From the NCBI GenBank assembly GCA_963734295.1, contig CAVTGS010000035.1:124001-188000 (forward strand): a stretch of 64,000 nt of DNA, written 5' to 3'. Below, piece after piece: positions 10,701 to 20,829 of this stretch (positions are counted from its first letter, which is position 1; each line of letters starts with the position of its first letter). The stretch is from JAEUMW01 sp963734295 (GTDB taxonomy: Bacteria; Pseudomonadota; Gammaproteobacteria; Burkholderiales; JAEUMW01). The position numbers were made by a program, and so were the translations under genes. Under the pieces are notes generated by a model. The model had not been told where the DNA came from, did no database searches, and saw nothing but the letters and a program-made list of their open reading frames with translations.

Positions 10701-13522
10701 ATGACGGCGACCAGCCATTCGGAGATCGCGGCCCTGCCGGTCGAGTTCGTCATCAACGGCCAGTCCCTGGTCGGACGCGCAGACGAGACCATCCTCGAGA
10801 CCGCGCGGCGGCACGGTATCGAGATCCCGCATCTCTGCTACGCGGACGGCATGCGCCCGGACGGCAACTGCCGCGCCTGCATGGTCGAGATCAAGGGCGA
10901 ACGCACGCTGGCACCGTCCTGCGCCCGCTTTCCACGACCGGGCATGGAGGTCTCGACCGACAGCGGCCGCGCGCTGAACGCACAGAAGATGGTGGTGGAG
11001 CTGTTGCTTTCGGACATGCCCGAGGAACAGTTCACGCTGCATTCCGAGCTGAATCACTGGGCCGAGAAGCTCGCCGTCGGCAAGCCACGCTTTGCGCCGC
11101 GCCCACGGGTCGCTCGCCGATCTCTCCCATCCCGCGATGGCGGTCAACCTCGACGCCTGCATCCAGTGCACCCGTTGCGTGCGCGCCTGCCGCGAGCTGC
11201 AGGTGAACGACGTCATCGGCTACGCCTGGCGCGGCGACCATTCGAAGATCGTGTTCGACCTCGACGATCCCATGGGCGCCAGCACCTGTGTCGCGTGCGG
11301 TGAGTGCGTGCAGGCCTGCCCGACCGGGGCACTCGCGCCCGCGCGCGGCGTTGCGCTGCAGGTGCCGGACAAGATCGTCGATTCGGTCTGCCCCTACTGC
11401 GGCGTCGGGTGCCAGCTCACGTACTTCGTCAAGGACAACCACATCCTGTACGTCGAAGGCAAGGACGGCCCGGCCAACCATGGTCGCCTGTGCGTGAAGG
11501 GCCGCTACGGCTTCGACTACGTGCATCACCGGCAGCGGCTTACGAAGCCGCTGGTGCGGCGGGCGGGGGTCGCGAAGTCGGCAGACTTCAAGATGGATCC
11601 GGAACAGATTCGCGACGTGTTCCGCGAGGCGACCTGGGACGAAGCGCTCGACTTGGCCGCGGGGAAGCTGAAGGCGCTGCGGGAACGGCTCGGCGCCAGT
11701 GCGCTGGCGGGCTTCGGCTCGGCCAAGGGCAGCAACGAGTGCGCGTACCTTTTTCAGAAGCTCGTGCGCACAGGCTTCGGCAACAACAACGTCGATCACT
11801 GCACGCGGCTCTGCCACGCCTCGTCGGTGGCGGCGCTGCTCGAGGGAATCGGCTCCGGCGCCGTGTCGAATCCGGTCATGGACGTGATGCAGGCGGAGGT
11901 GGTCCTCATCATCGGCGCGAATCCGACCGTGAATCATCCGGTGGCCGCGACCTGGATCAAGAATGCGGCGGCGAGCGGCACCAAGCTCATCGTCGCGGAT
12001 CCGCGCCGGACCGAGATCGCCCGCCACGCGACCCACGTGCTGCAGTTCAATGCCGACACCGACGTGGCGCTCCTCAACGCGATGATGCACACCATCGTCC
12101 ACGAGGGTCTGGTCGATCGGGACTTCATCCGCAGCCGCACCATCGGCTACGACGAGCTCGAGAAAAACGTCGAAGGCTACAGTCCAGAGGCGATGGCGCC
12201 GGTGTGCGGCATTCCGGCGGAGACCATCAAGCAGGTGGCGCGGCTGTTCGCGACCTCGAAGGCGTCGATGATCCTGTGGGGCATGGGCGTGTCGCAGCAC
12301 GTGCATGGCACGGACAACGCGCGCTGCCTGATCGCGCTCGCGCTCATGACCGGACAGGTCGGTCGTCCCGGCACGGGGCTGCATCCGCTGCGCGGACAGA
12401 ACAACGTCCAGGGCGCTTCCGACGCCGGTCTCATCCCGATGGTCTACCCGGATTACCAGCGCGTCGACAGCGCCGAGATCCGGGCGAAGTTCGAGAAACT
12501 CTGGGGCGTCACGGACCTCGATCCGAAGCCCGGTCTCACCGTGGTGGAGATCATGGATGCCATCCACCAAGGACGGATTCGCGGCATGTACATCATGGGC
12601 GAGAACCCGGCGATGTCCGACCCGGATCTCCACCACGCCCGCGAGGCGCTCGCCGAGCTCGACTGGCTGGTGGTGCAGGACATCTTCCTGACCGAGACCG
12701 CCTATCTTGCCGACGTGATCCTGCCTGCCTCCGCCTGGCCGGAGAAGACCGGAACCGTCACCAATACCGATCGCATGGTGCAGCTGGGGCGCCGGGCGCT
12801 GGACCTGCCCGGGGAAGCGCGCCAGGATCTCTGGATCATCCAGGAGATGGCGCGGCGGCTCGGCCTCGACTGGCACTACGAGGGACCGGACAGCGGCGTC
12901 GCGGAAGTGTTCGAGGAGATGCGCCGGGCGATGCCGTCGATCGCCGGCATCAGCTGGGAGCGTCTCGAGCGCGAAGGCTCCGTGACGTATCCGTGCGAGA
13001 GCGAAACCGACCCGGGCCAGTCCGTGGTATTCGTCGATCATTTCCCGACCGAGAGCGGCCGCGCGCGGTTCGTTCCCGCCGACATCATCCCGGCTGCGGA
13101 GCGCCCCGACGACGACTATCCGATGGTGCTCATCACCGGGCGCCAGCTCGAGCACTGGCACACCGGCGCCATGACGCGGCGCGCGAGCGTGCTGGATGCG
13201 ATCGAGCCGCAACCGGTCGCCTCGATGCATCCGCTCGATCTCGACGAGCTCGGCGTCAAGCCCGGCGCAGTGATCACGGTGGCGTCGCGCCGCGGGCGCC
13301 ATCGCGCTCTATGCGCGTGCCGACGACGGCACGCCGCGCGGCGCCGTGTTCATCCCGTTCTGTTTCTACGAAGCCGCGGCGAACATGCTCACCAATCCGG
13401 CGCTGGATCCGGTCGGCAAGATCCCCGAATTCAAGTACTGTGCGGTCAAGGTGCAGAAGGGCGGCCGGCTCGTGTCGACTTCCAGCTACGGCGGCGGGCA
13501 GCTGCTGCCGGGCGTGAGCTGA
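10701..13522 (+). CDS. fdh1A: Formate dehydrogenase alpha subunit (Mo/W-bisMGD), two +1 frameshifts
   Basis: With two single-base corrections this encodes about 939 residues. Domain order: N-terminal 2Fe-2S (HLCYADGMRPDGNCRACMVE), two 4Fe-4S clusters (CIQCTRCVRACRE, CVACGECVQACPTG), the molybdopterin oxidoreductase 4Fe-4S site (VCPYCGVGC), the catalytic region NVDHCTRLCHASSV and a C-terminal dinucleotide-binding domain (VLITGRQLEHWHTG). The active-site residue is Cys, not selenocysteine. It oxidises formate to CO2 and feeds the NuoE-F subunit. Breaks are at about 11101-11106 (one base too many in GCGCCC) and about 13291-13296 (one G too many in CGCGGGCGCC). Both look like sequencing insertions. 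No fdhD gene is seen; moaC lies 21 kb away. Confidence 0.9.
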
Positions 13523-13658
13523 CGGGCCGCACAGATCTGCTGCTGGACCCGCCGCGGGGGCATCCCCGCACCTGCGGATCGACACCGCACCACGATCCAG
13601 CGGCCGGGCCGTCTCGCGCACGACACGCAGCCACAGATCACGGAACGGAGTTCGTAAC

Positions 13659-15338
13659 ATGCCATCCGACATCGAAATTGCCCAGCAGGCGAAGCTCGAG
13701 CGCATCGCGGCGATCGCGCAACGAGCGACTCGGCATCGCCGAGGAGCACCTCGAGCCCTACGGCCACTACAAGGCGAAGGTGTCCCTCGACTATCGTCGA
13801 TTCGCTCGCGGGACGGCCGGACGGCAAGCTCATCCTGGTCACCGCCATCAGCCCGACGCCGGCCGGGGAAGGCAAGACGACGACCACCGTCGGCCTCGGC
13901 GATGCGCTGAATCGCATCGGCAAGAAGGCGATCATCTGCCTGCGCGAGCCTTCCCTCGGACCGGTGTTCGGCATGAAGGGCGGCGCCGCCGGCGGCGGCT
14001 ATGCACAGGTGGTGCCGATGGAGGACATCAATCTGCACTTCACCGGCGACTTCAGCGCCATCGCACTCGCCAACAATCTGCTCGCGGCGATGATCGACAA
14101 CCACATCCATCACGGCAACGAGCTCGGCCTCGACGTGCGCCGGATCGCCTGGAAGCGCGTGGTGGACATGAACGACCGCGCGCTGCGCGATATCGTCTGT
14201 TCGCTCGGCGGGACCGCGAACGGCTACCCGCGCGAGGACGGCTTCGACATCGTGGTGGCGTCCGAGGTCATGGCGATCTTCTGTCTCGCCAACTCGGTCA
14301 AGGACCTGAAGGAGCGTCTGGGCAACATCGTGGTCGGCTACACCCGCGACCAGAAGCCGATCCGCGCGCGCGACCTGAAGGCCCACGGCGCCATGACCGT
14401 GCTGCTCAAGGACGCGCTCAAGCCCAATCTCGTGCAGACGCTGGAGAACAATCCCGCCTTCATCCACGGCGGCCCGTTCGCCAACATCGCGCACGGCTGC
14501 AACTCGGTGATCGCGACCAAGGCGGCGCTCAAGCTCGGCGATTACGTGGTGACCGAAGCGGGCTTCGGCGCCGACCTCGGCGCGGAGAAGTTCGTCGACA
14601 TCAAGTGCCGCAAGTCCGGACTGCGCCCCGCCGCGGTGGTGATCGTCGCCACCGTCCGCGCGCTCAAGTATCACGGCGGCGCGGATCTCAAGGAGCTCAA
14701 CAAGGAGAACCTGCACGCGCTGGAGAAGGGCATCGAGAATCTCGAGCGCCACGTGAACAACGTGCGCAACCACTTCGGTCTGCCGTGCGTGGTGTCCATC
14801 AATCACTTCACGTTCGACACGGCGGCCGAGATCGATCTGCTCACGCGGAAGATGGCGCATCACGATGCACCGGTGGTTCTCGCCAGGCACTGGGCCGAAG
14901 GCGGCAAGGGCGCGGAGGAGGTCGCCCGCACCGTCGTCGACATCATCGACCGCGTGCCGTCCGACTTCCGCTTCGTGTACGACGATAAGCTCGGTCTGTG
15001 GGACAAGATGAAGGCGATCGCGACCAAGATCTACGGCGCCGCCGATATCTCCGCCGACGGCAAGGTCAAGGCCCAGATCAGGAAGCTGCAGGAAGACGGC
15101 TACGGCGCACTATCCGGTGTGCGTCGCCAAGACCCAGTATTCGTTTTCCACGGACGCCAGCCTGCGCGGGGCGCCCTCGGGGCACGTCGTCAACATCCGC
15201 GAGGTGAGGCTCGCTGCCGGGGCGGAATTCATCGTCATGATCTGCGGCGACATCATGACCATGCCCGGCCTGCCGAAGGTACCTTCGGCCGAAAAGATCG
15301 ACATCGATGAAAGCGGAAAAGTGGTCGGGTTGTTCTGA
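13659..15338 (+). CDS. fhs: Formate-tetrahydrofolate ligase, three +1 frameshifts
   Basis: Corrected for three extra bases this is 558 residues, the usual Fhs length. It makes 10-formyl-THF from formate, THF and ATP. Pieces in order: MPSDIEIAQQAKLERIAAIA; ERLGIAEEHLEPYGHYKAK; then the ATP-binding TAISPTPAGEGKTTTTVGLG and GPVFGMKGGAAGGGYAQV; finally VCVAKTQYSFSTD and FIVMICGDIMTMPGLP. The breaks lie near 13720, 13795 and 15105. Three breaks in one gene could mean decay, but all catalytic segments are intact and the shifts are all +1 as elsewhere in the window. Directly downstream of formate dehydrogenase, it offers formate a second, assimilatory route. Confidence 0.9.
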
Positions 15339-15407
15339 AGCGATGTGTGCCAGGCTGCCGTCGAAGACCTCTGCGTCGCTTGCTCGGTCCGGCGCGTAGG
15401 CCTTCGC

Positions 15408-16145
15408 ATGGAAGTCACGAGTCCGCAGTTCTGGATCGCCCTGCTGCAGATCATTGCCATCGACATTCTGCTGGGTGGGGACAACGCGGTGGTGATCGCG
15501 CTCGCCTGCCGGCGATTGTCGCCGCGACTGCGCAACCAGGGCATTTTCTGGGGGGTGTTCGGCGCGATCGCGCTGCGGGTGGTGCTCATCTTCTTCGCCA
15601 TCACGCTGCTCAGGACCCCCTATCTCAAGATCGTCGGTGCGCTGCTGCTGGTGTGGATCGGGGTCAAGCTGCTGCTGCCGGAGGACGAGGGCGCGCACGC
15701 CATCAAGGCGTCCGACCACCTGCTCGGCGCCATCAAGACGATCATCGTCGCCGATGCGGTGATGAGCCTCGACAACGTGATCGCGATCGCGGGGGCCGCC
15801 AAGGACAGCATGGTCCTGATCGTCCTCGGTCTGCTCATCAGCGTGCCGATCATCGTGTGGGGCAGCAAGCTCGTTCTGATGCTGATGGAGCGCTACCCGT
15901 TTATCATCACCGCGGGCGGCGCGCTGTTGGGCTGGATCGCGGGCAGCATGTTCGCGAGCGACGTCGCGGTGACGGGCTGGGTCACGGGAAACGCACCCTG
16001 GCTCGTCCACGCCGCCCCGGTTGCCGGCGCGCTCCTCGTGATGGCAGTGGGCAAGCTCGTGGCGGGGCGCATGGTGCGCCCCTCGGCCGTCCCGCCCGTC
16101 GACCTGGCGACCGGGAAGCAGGCCGCCCCGCCCCATCGTCGTTGA
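15408..16145 (+). CDS. TerC-family integral membrane protein
   Basis: A 245-residue membrane protein of the TerC/YjbE family with about seven hydrophobic segments. The paired acidic motifs are clear: DILLGGDNAVVIALA near residue 20 and DAVMSLDNVIAIAGAA near 120. Relatives are linked to metal (Mn) export and tellurite resistance. The ATG at 15408 is chosen because the preceding 21 in-frame residues are not hydrophobic or conserved. The 69-bp leader is too short for the yybP-ykoY manganese riboswitch often found before this family. The C-terminal 25 residues are Pro-rich and basic. The usp gene follows after 15 bp. Confidence 0.85.
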   Translation: MEVTSPQFWIALLQIIAIDILLGGDNAVVIALACRRLSPRLRNQGIFWGVFGAIALRVVLIFFAITLLRTPYLKIVGALLLVWIGVKLLLPEDEGAHAIKASDHLLGAIKTIIVADAVMSLDNVIAIAGAAKDSMVLIVLGLLISVPIIVWGSKLVLMLMERYPFIITAGGALLGWIAGSMFASDVAVTGWVTGNAPWLVHAAPVAGALLVMAVGKLVAGRMVRPSAVPPVDLATGKQAAPPHRR

Positions 16146-16160
16146 CGCGAGGCGGATGCC

Positions 16161-16595
16161 GTGCACACCCTCAAGTTTCTGCTTGCCGTCGACGGCTCGG
16201 ATGCTTCGTGCCGGACCGTCGACCACGTGATCGAGCTCCTGGGGTGGTACAAACCGCCGGTCGAGCTCCAACTCTTGAACGTCCAGCTGCCCATCCTGTC
16301 CGGCAACGTGAAGAGCTTCATCCGGCGCGATCAGCTCGAGGATTACTATCGGGACGAAGGCCATGCGGCGCTCAAGACGGCGCGCGAACGCCTCGATCGG
16401 GCGGGGGTGAAGTACGCGGTGCATCTCAGTATCGGTGCGCCCGCGGAAGTGATCGTCGAGTTCGCGAAGAAATTCCGCTGCGACCAGATCTGCATCGGCA
16501 CACGGGGCCTTGGTTCGGTCGCGGGTCTGCTGCTCGGGTCTGTCGCGACCAAGGTGATTCATCTCGCACCGTGCCCGGTTCTGCTCGTGAGGTGA
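16161..16595 (+). CDS. Universal stress protein (UspA family)
   Basis: A 144-residue single-domain Usp protein. It begins TLKFLLAVDGSDAS and ends GTRGLGSVAGLLLGSVATKV, which contains the G-2x-G-9x-GS ATP-binding signature, so it belongs to the ATP-binding subgroup. It has a GTG start at 16161 and lies 15 bp after the TerC-like gene, probably in the same transcript. Role: cytoplasmic stress or nucleotide-dependent signalling; no specific partner can be named. Confidence 0.88.
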   Translation: MHTLKFLLAVDGSDASCRTVDHVIELLGWYKPPVELQLLNVQLPILSGNVKSFIRRDQLEDYYRDEGHAALKTARERLDRAGVKYAVHLSIGAPAEVIVEFAKKFRCDQICIGTRGLGSVAGLLLGSVATKVIHLAPCPVLLVR

Positions 16596-16765
16596 AGGGA
16601 GAGGGCCACAGCGTACTGAATGTGAACGGTAATTGCTTGTTGAGACTCGCTTCGACGACAGGACGACCCGCGCGGCAGGCGCGACGTTCCCGAACCGTCC
16701 GGCCAGTGGCGCCTCGAGAAGGGGGCGCCGCTGGATCCCGACCCCACCTTACGAGGAGAATCGCA

Positions 16766-17794
16766 ATGCCCGATGCAAGCCGTCGTGTTGCTCGCCAGCC
16801 GCTCGTCACCGCTTTTGCCGCGGCGAACTTCCTGGTTCTCGCTGCAAGCGGTCACGCCGCCGCGGCGTGGGAGCCCACCAAGCCCATCGAGTTCGTGGTG
16901 CCGGCCGGAACCGGCGGCGGCGCCGACCAGATGGCGCGCCTCATCCAGGGCGTTGTCACCAAATACGGCCTCACGAAACAGCCGCTGGTGGTGGTCAACA
17001 AGGCGGGCGGCGCCGGCGCCGAGGGTTTTCTCGACGTGACGCAGAAGAGCAAGGGTGATCCCCACAAGATCATCATCACGCTCTCGAACCTCTTCACGAC
17101 CCCGCTCGCGACCGGTACCCCTTTCAACTGGAAGGACATGACTCCGGTATCGATGTTGGCGCTCGACCAGTTCGTGCTCTGGGTGAACGCGGAGAAGCCC
17201 TACAAGAACGTGGAGGAGTACATCGCGGCGGCGAAGGCGGCCGGCCCCGGCAAGTTCAAGATGGGCGGGACCGGATCCAAGCAGGAGGATCAGATCATCA
17301 CCGTGGGCCTCGAGAAGGCGACGGGTGTCAAGTTCACGTACGTGCCCTTCAAGGGCGGCGGCGAGGTGGCGGTGCAACTCGTGGGCAATCATATCGATTC
17401 CACCGTGAATAACCCGATCGAGGCGGTGTCACAGTGGCGGGCCGGCCAGTTGCGCCCCCTCTGCGTGTTCGACGACGAGCGCATGCCGTACAAGCAGAAG
17501 GTCACGGAGACGCAGTCGTGGAACGACATCCCCACCTGCAAGGAGGCCGGAGTCAACCTTGACTACGTCATGCTGCGCGGCATCTTCATGCCGGGCGGCG
17601 TCAGCGCCGACCAGCTCGCTTACTTTCAGAACCTCATGAAGAAGGTGCGTGAGACCGCGGAGTGGAAGGAGTTCATGGAGAAGGGCGCTTTCAATCAGAC
17701 CACCATGACCGGTGACGACTACAAGGCCTGGCTCGCGAAGGCCGAGGGCAACCACAAGCAGCTCATGGAAGAAGCGGGCTTCATCGCCAAGTGA
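16766..17794 (+). CDS. tctC: Tripartite tricarboxylate transporter substrate-binding protein (TctC)
   Basis: A 342-residue periplasmic binding protein of the Bug/TctC family. A signal peptide covers about residues 1-35 (hydrophobic FAAANFLVLAASGHAAAA), then the family start PTKPIEFVVPAGTGGGADQMAR and the ligand loop MGGTGSKQED. The ATG at 16766 follows GAGGAG. It precedes tctB and tctA, the membrane parts of the same sodium- or proton-driven carboxylate uptake system. The substrate is not readable from the sequence; a formyl-CoA:oxalate transferase gene downstream makes a small carboxylate such as oxalate a reasonable guess. Confidence 0.9.
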   Translation: MPDASRRVARQPLVTAFAAANFLVLAASGHAAAAWEPTKPIEFVVPAGTGGGADQMARLIQGVVTKYGLTKQPLVVVNKAGGAGAEGFLDVTQKSKGDPHKIIITLSNLFTTPLATGTPFNWKDMTPVSMLALDQFVLWVNAEKPYKNVEEYIAAAKAAGPGKFKMGGTGSKQEDQIITVGLEKATGVKFTYVPFKGGGEVAVQLVGNHIDSTVNNPIEAVSQWRAGQLRPLCVFDDERMPYKQKVTETQSWNDIPTCKEAGVNLDYVMLRGIFMPGGVSADQLAYFQNLMKKVRETAEWKEFMEKGAFNQTTMTGDDYKAWLAKAEGNHKQLMEEAGFIAK

Positions 17795-17881
17795 GCAAGC
17801 GAGAATTCGGCATGCTCGCCTGGCGTGGCTCGACCTTTTCCCTGCGCCGACGGAATTCGTGGTTCCGGCAGCGGGGGCGGC

Positions 17882-18397
17882 ATGAGTGATCCGGACGAGG
17901 GGCGCGGCAGGACCGGTGGCGGGCCGTCGATTGCCGCGGTCGAGGTGATCACGGCGGCGGTCCTGTTCGTGGTGGGTGCGGTCGTCATCTACGACAGTCA
18001 GCGGCTGGGGTCGGGATGGGGGGCCGACGGCCCGCAATCGGGGTATTTCCCGTTCTACATCGGCCTCGTCCTCTGCCTCTCAGTGGTGGCGACTGCGTAC
18101 CAGGCCCTATTCGGTGCGCTCCGCGATCGCAACGCGTTCGTCGACGGCAAGCAGTTGCGACAGATCCTGTCGGTGCTGGTGCCCGCGACGATCTACGTGG
18201 GACTCATCCACCTGCTCGGAATCTACGTCTCGTCGGCCTTGTACATAGCGGTCTTCATGGCCTGGCTCGGCCGCTACGGCGTCGCGAAGGCGGTCGCGGT
18301 CGGCGGTTTCGTCAGCGCTTTCCTGTTCCTGATGTTCGAGAAGGGGTTCGTGGTCCCGCTGCCCAAGGGACCGCTCGAACGCATGCTCGGTTTCTAG
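17882..18397 (+). CDS. tctB: Tripartite tricarboxylate transporter small membrane subunit (TctB)
   Basis: A 171-residue protein with four hydrophobic segments (VEVITAAVLFVVGAVVIY, FYIGLVLCLSVVATAYQALF, LSVLVPATIYVGLIHLLGIY and AVGGFVSAFLFLMFEKGF), the TctB topology. It carries the family motif FPFYIG. The ATG at 17882 is preferred; an upstream ATG at 17825 would add a 19-residue Gly/Ser-rich leader. It lies between tctC and tctA in the same orientation. Confidence 0.85.
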   Translation: MSDPDEGRGRTGGGPSIAAVEVITAAVLFVVGAVVIYDSQRLGSGWGADGPQSGYFPFYIGLVLCLSVVATAYQALFGALRDRNAFVDGKQLRQILSVLVPATIYVGLIHLLGIYVSSALYIAVFMAWLGRYGVAKAVAVGGFVSAFLFLMFEKGFVVPLPKGPLERMLGF

Positions 18398-18414
18398 CCC
18401 CGCAGGAGGTAGCG

Positions 18415-19938
18415 TTGGAAGAGCTGGGCTCGCTGTTTCAGGGTTTCGCGGTCGCCCTCACTGGGTACAACGTCCTGCTCATGTTCGTCGGCATCGTGCT
18501 CGGCGTCCTGATCGGTGTGCTCCCAGGTCTGGGCGGGGCGAACGGCGTGGCGATCCTGCTGCCGCTCACCTTCACGATGCCGCCGACGTCGGCGATCATC
18601 ATGCTCTCGTGCATCTACTGGGGCGCGCTCTTCGGCGGCGCCATCACTTCCATTCTCTTCAACATTCCGGGCGAGCCGTGGTCGGTGGCCACCACCTTCG
18701 ACGGGTATCCCCTGGCACAACAGGGCCGGGCGGGCGAGGCGCTGACGGCCGCGTTTACGGGGTCGTTCGTGGGGGCCTTGGTCGCGGTGCTGATGATCAC
18801 TTTTCTGGCGCCGCTGGTTGCGAAGTTCGCGCTCAAATTCGGACCGCCGGAATTTTTCGCCGTCTACATGCTCACCTTCTTCAGCTTCGTCGGCATGGGC
18901 AGGGGCTCCCCCTTCAAGACCCTTGCCGCGATGATGTTCGGATTCGCGTTGGCGGCGGTCGGCCTGGATACGGTTACCGGTCAGCTCCGGCTGACGTTCG
19001 GCTCCACGGAGCTCATGCGCGGCTTCGATTTTCTGGTCGCCGTGATCGGGCTCTTCGGCGTCGGCGAGATCCTGCTCACGATGGAGGAGGGGCTCGCGTT
19101 CAAGGGCCAGAGCGCCCGCATCGACGGCAAGGTGGTGCTGGAGACCTGGAAGAAGCTGCCCCGGTACTGGATGACCATCCTCCGCAGCTGCCTGATCGGC
19201 TGCTGGATGGGCATCACGCCCGGTGGTGCCACGCCCGCGTCGTTCATGGCCTACGGGGTAGCGAAGCGGACATCGAGGGAGGGCGAGAAATTCGGCACCG
19301 GTCAGCTGGAAGGCGTCATCGCCCCCGAGACCGGCGCGCATGCGGCCGGAACCAGCGCGCTCCTGCCGATGCTGGCACTCGGCATACCCGGCTCGCCCAC
19401 GGCCGCAGTACTGCTTGGCGGTCTGCTGGTGTGGGGGCTGCAGCCGGGGCCCCTGCTTTTCGTCGAGCAGAAAGACTTCGTATGGGGGCTGATCGCCAGC
19501 ATGTACCTCGGCAATATCGCAGGACTCATCGTCGTGCTGACATCGGTTCCGCTCTTTGCCGCGATCTTGCGCATTCCGTTCTCCATCATCGCGCCGGTGA
19601 TCATCGTGATCTGCGCGATCGGCGCGTACACGGTTCACGGCGCCATGCTCGACGTCTGGCTGATGCTGGTCTTCGGCGTGGTCGGTTACGTGTTCAAGAA
19701 GCTCGATTATCCGCTCGCGCCGATGGTGCTGGCCCTGGTGCTCGGCGACAAGGCAGAAGACGCGTTTCGGCAGTCGATGCTCTTCTCCCAGGGCAGCCTG
19801 TCGATTTTCTGGTCCAATTGGCTGGTCGGGAGCATCACGACCCTGGCGGTCCTGCTGCTTTTCTGGCCGCTCGTGTCGGCCGCGATCAGGCGGATCAGGT
19901 CCGGGCGCGTCGAGCCTTTCGAAGCGGGGCGGAGCTAA
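18415..19938 (+). CDS. tctA: Tripartite tricarboxylate transporter large membrane subunit (TctA)
   Basis: A 507-residue polytopic protein, the typical TctA size. It starts at TTG 18415, selected because a full AGGAGGT ribosome-binding site lies four bases upstream and the N-terminus then reads LEELGSLFQGFAVALTGYN as in the family. Family motifs include GVLPGLGGANGVAILLPLTF, the second glycine-rich loop GIPGSPTAAVLLGGL and YPLAPMVLALVLGDKAEDAF near the end. It forms the transport channel with TctB and is loaded by TctC. Confidence 0.92.
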   Translation: MEELGSLFQGFAVALTGYNVLLMFVGIVLGVLIGVLPGLGGANGVAILLPLTFTMPPTSAIIMLSCIYWGALFGGAITSILFNIPGEPWSVATTFDGYPLAQQGRAGEALTAAFTGSFVGALVAVLMITFLAPLVAKFALKFGPPEFFAVYMLTFFSFVGMGRGSPFKTLAAMMFGFALAAVGLDTVTGQLRLTFGSTELMRGFDFLVAVIGLFGVGEILLTMEEGLAFKGQSARIDGKVVLETWKKLPRYWMTILRSCLIGCWMGITPGGATPASFMAYGVAKRTSREGEKFGTGQLEGVIAPETGAHAAGTSALLPMLALGIPGSPTAAVLLGGLLVWGLQPGPLLFVEQKDFVWGLIASMYLGNIAGLIVVLTSVPLFAAILRIPFSIIAPVIIVICAIGAYTVHGAMLDVWLMLVFGVVGYVFKKLDYPLAPMVLALVLGDKAEDAFRQSMLFSQGSLSIFWSNWLVGSITTLAVLLLFWPLVSAAIRRIRSGRVEPFEAGRS

Positions 19939-19957
19939 ACAAAGAGAGGAGGAGAAA

Positions 19958-20795
19958 ATGCCGGTCATTGCCATGACCCACGAGATGGGATCGCTCGCGC
20001 GGGACGTTGCCCTCGAGCTTGCTGCACGGTTGGGACTCAAGTCCCTGCAGCACGAGGTGGGAGACCACGTCGCGGAGCGCCTGCAGATGCCGAAGAGCCT
20101 GATCCGCCGCCTGCGCGAAGGCAAGGCGGGCTTTCTGGAGAGGATCAGGGCGGACGAAGATCGCCGAGGCGGTGGTCACGGCCGAAGAGGTCTTGACGAT
20201 TGCTTCCGCTGGCGATGTCGTGATCCGCGGCTGGGGTGCGACCTGCCTCCTGCGTCCGGTCCCCCACATTCCCTGCGTGCGCGTCACCCGCGCCGTGGAA
20301 AACCGCGTCCAATGGCTGATGGCGCACGTGGAACTGGACGATGCCGAGGCGGCGCTGCATGAGATACAGCGCTCCGACAGCGCCCACGCCGCGCGGATGC
20401 ACGAGCGCTTCGGCGTGACCTGGGGCGATCCGGTGCTGTACGACCTCACCCTCAATACCGATCGGCTGACGATAGAGAGCTGCGTCCTGCAGATCCAGCA
20501 CCTGCTCGCCCGGCCGGAATTCCAGGAGACGCCGGCATCCAGAGCCAGGCTCGCCAACATGACCCTCGAGGCGCATGTAAGGTCGGCGCTGCGGGGCGAC
20601 CCGTCGACCCACGACGTGCGGGTCACCATCGAAGCGGACGGCAGCCGCGTCACCTTGCGGGGGATCGTCGTTTCCGAGGCCGAGAGGGAGGCCACCGAGC
20701 GCGTCGTACGTGGCGTTCCGGGGGTGGCGGAGATCGACGACCAACTCAAGCTCATGGCCGGCAGCAAGATGTTTCCTTCATCCAAGTATTCCTGA
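19958..20795 (+). CDS. Cytidylate-kinase-like protein with C-terminal BON domain, +1 frameshift
   Basis: Read across one extra base near 20150-20157, this is about 278 residues. The first 200 resemble the cytidylate-kinase-like family (VIAMTHEMGSLARDVALELA with a degenerate nucleotide loop, then VVIRGWGATCLLR, CVRVTRAVENRVQWL and WGDPVLYDLTLNTDR). The last 75 (HVRSALRGDP to VPGVAEIDDQL) look like a BON domain, usually phospholipid- or periplasm-associated, which is odd joined to a kinase fold. The classic GxGxGKG/ST P-loop is absent, so kinase activity is doubtful. It sits between tctA (19 bp) and frc, in the same direction, suggesting a link to the transporter or CoA-transferase. Confidence 0.65.
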
Positions 20796-20829
20796 TCGTT
20801 GCCGACCCCACCCACGCGAGGAACCTCCC

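Noticed and set aside
8753..10792. Very long antisense frames (here 679 codons; similar ones opposite fdh1A, fhs, valS, the kinase and others)
   Set aside because: They lie opposite well-identified genes, have Arg/His/Ala-rich composition typical of GC-rich shadows, and carry no domain motifs.
11790..11830. Possible selenocysteine site in the formate dehydrogenase
   Set aside because: The codon in NVDHCTRLCHASSV is an ordinary Cys codon, with no in-frame TGA.
11092..14988. One 1,298-codon frame apparently joining formate dehydrogenase alpha and downstream protein
   Set aside because: After the frameshift near 13294 the frame is out of register, passing fdh1A's real stop and running through fhs in the wrong frame; it is not a fusion protein.
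15339..15407. yybP-ykoY manganese riboswitch before the TerC-like gene
   Set aside because: Only 69 bp are available and the conserved core was not found.
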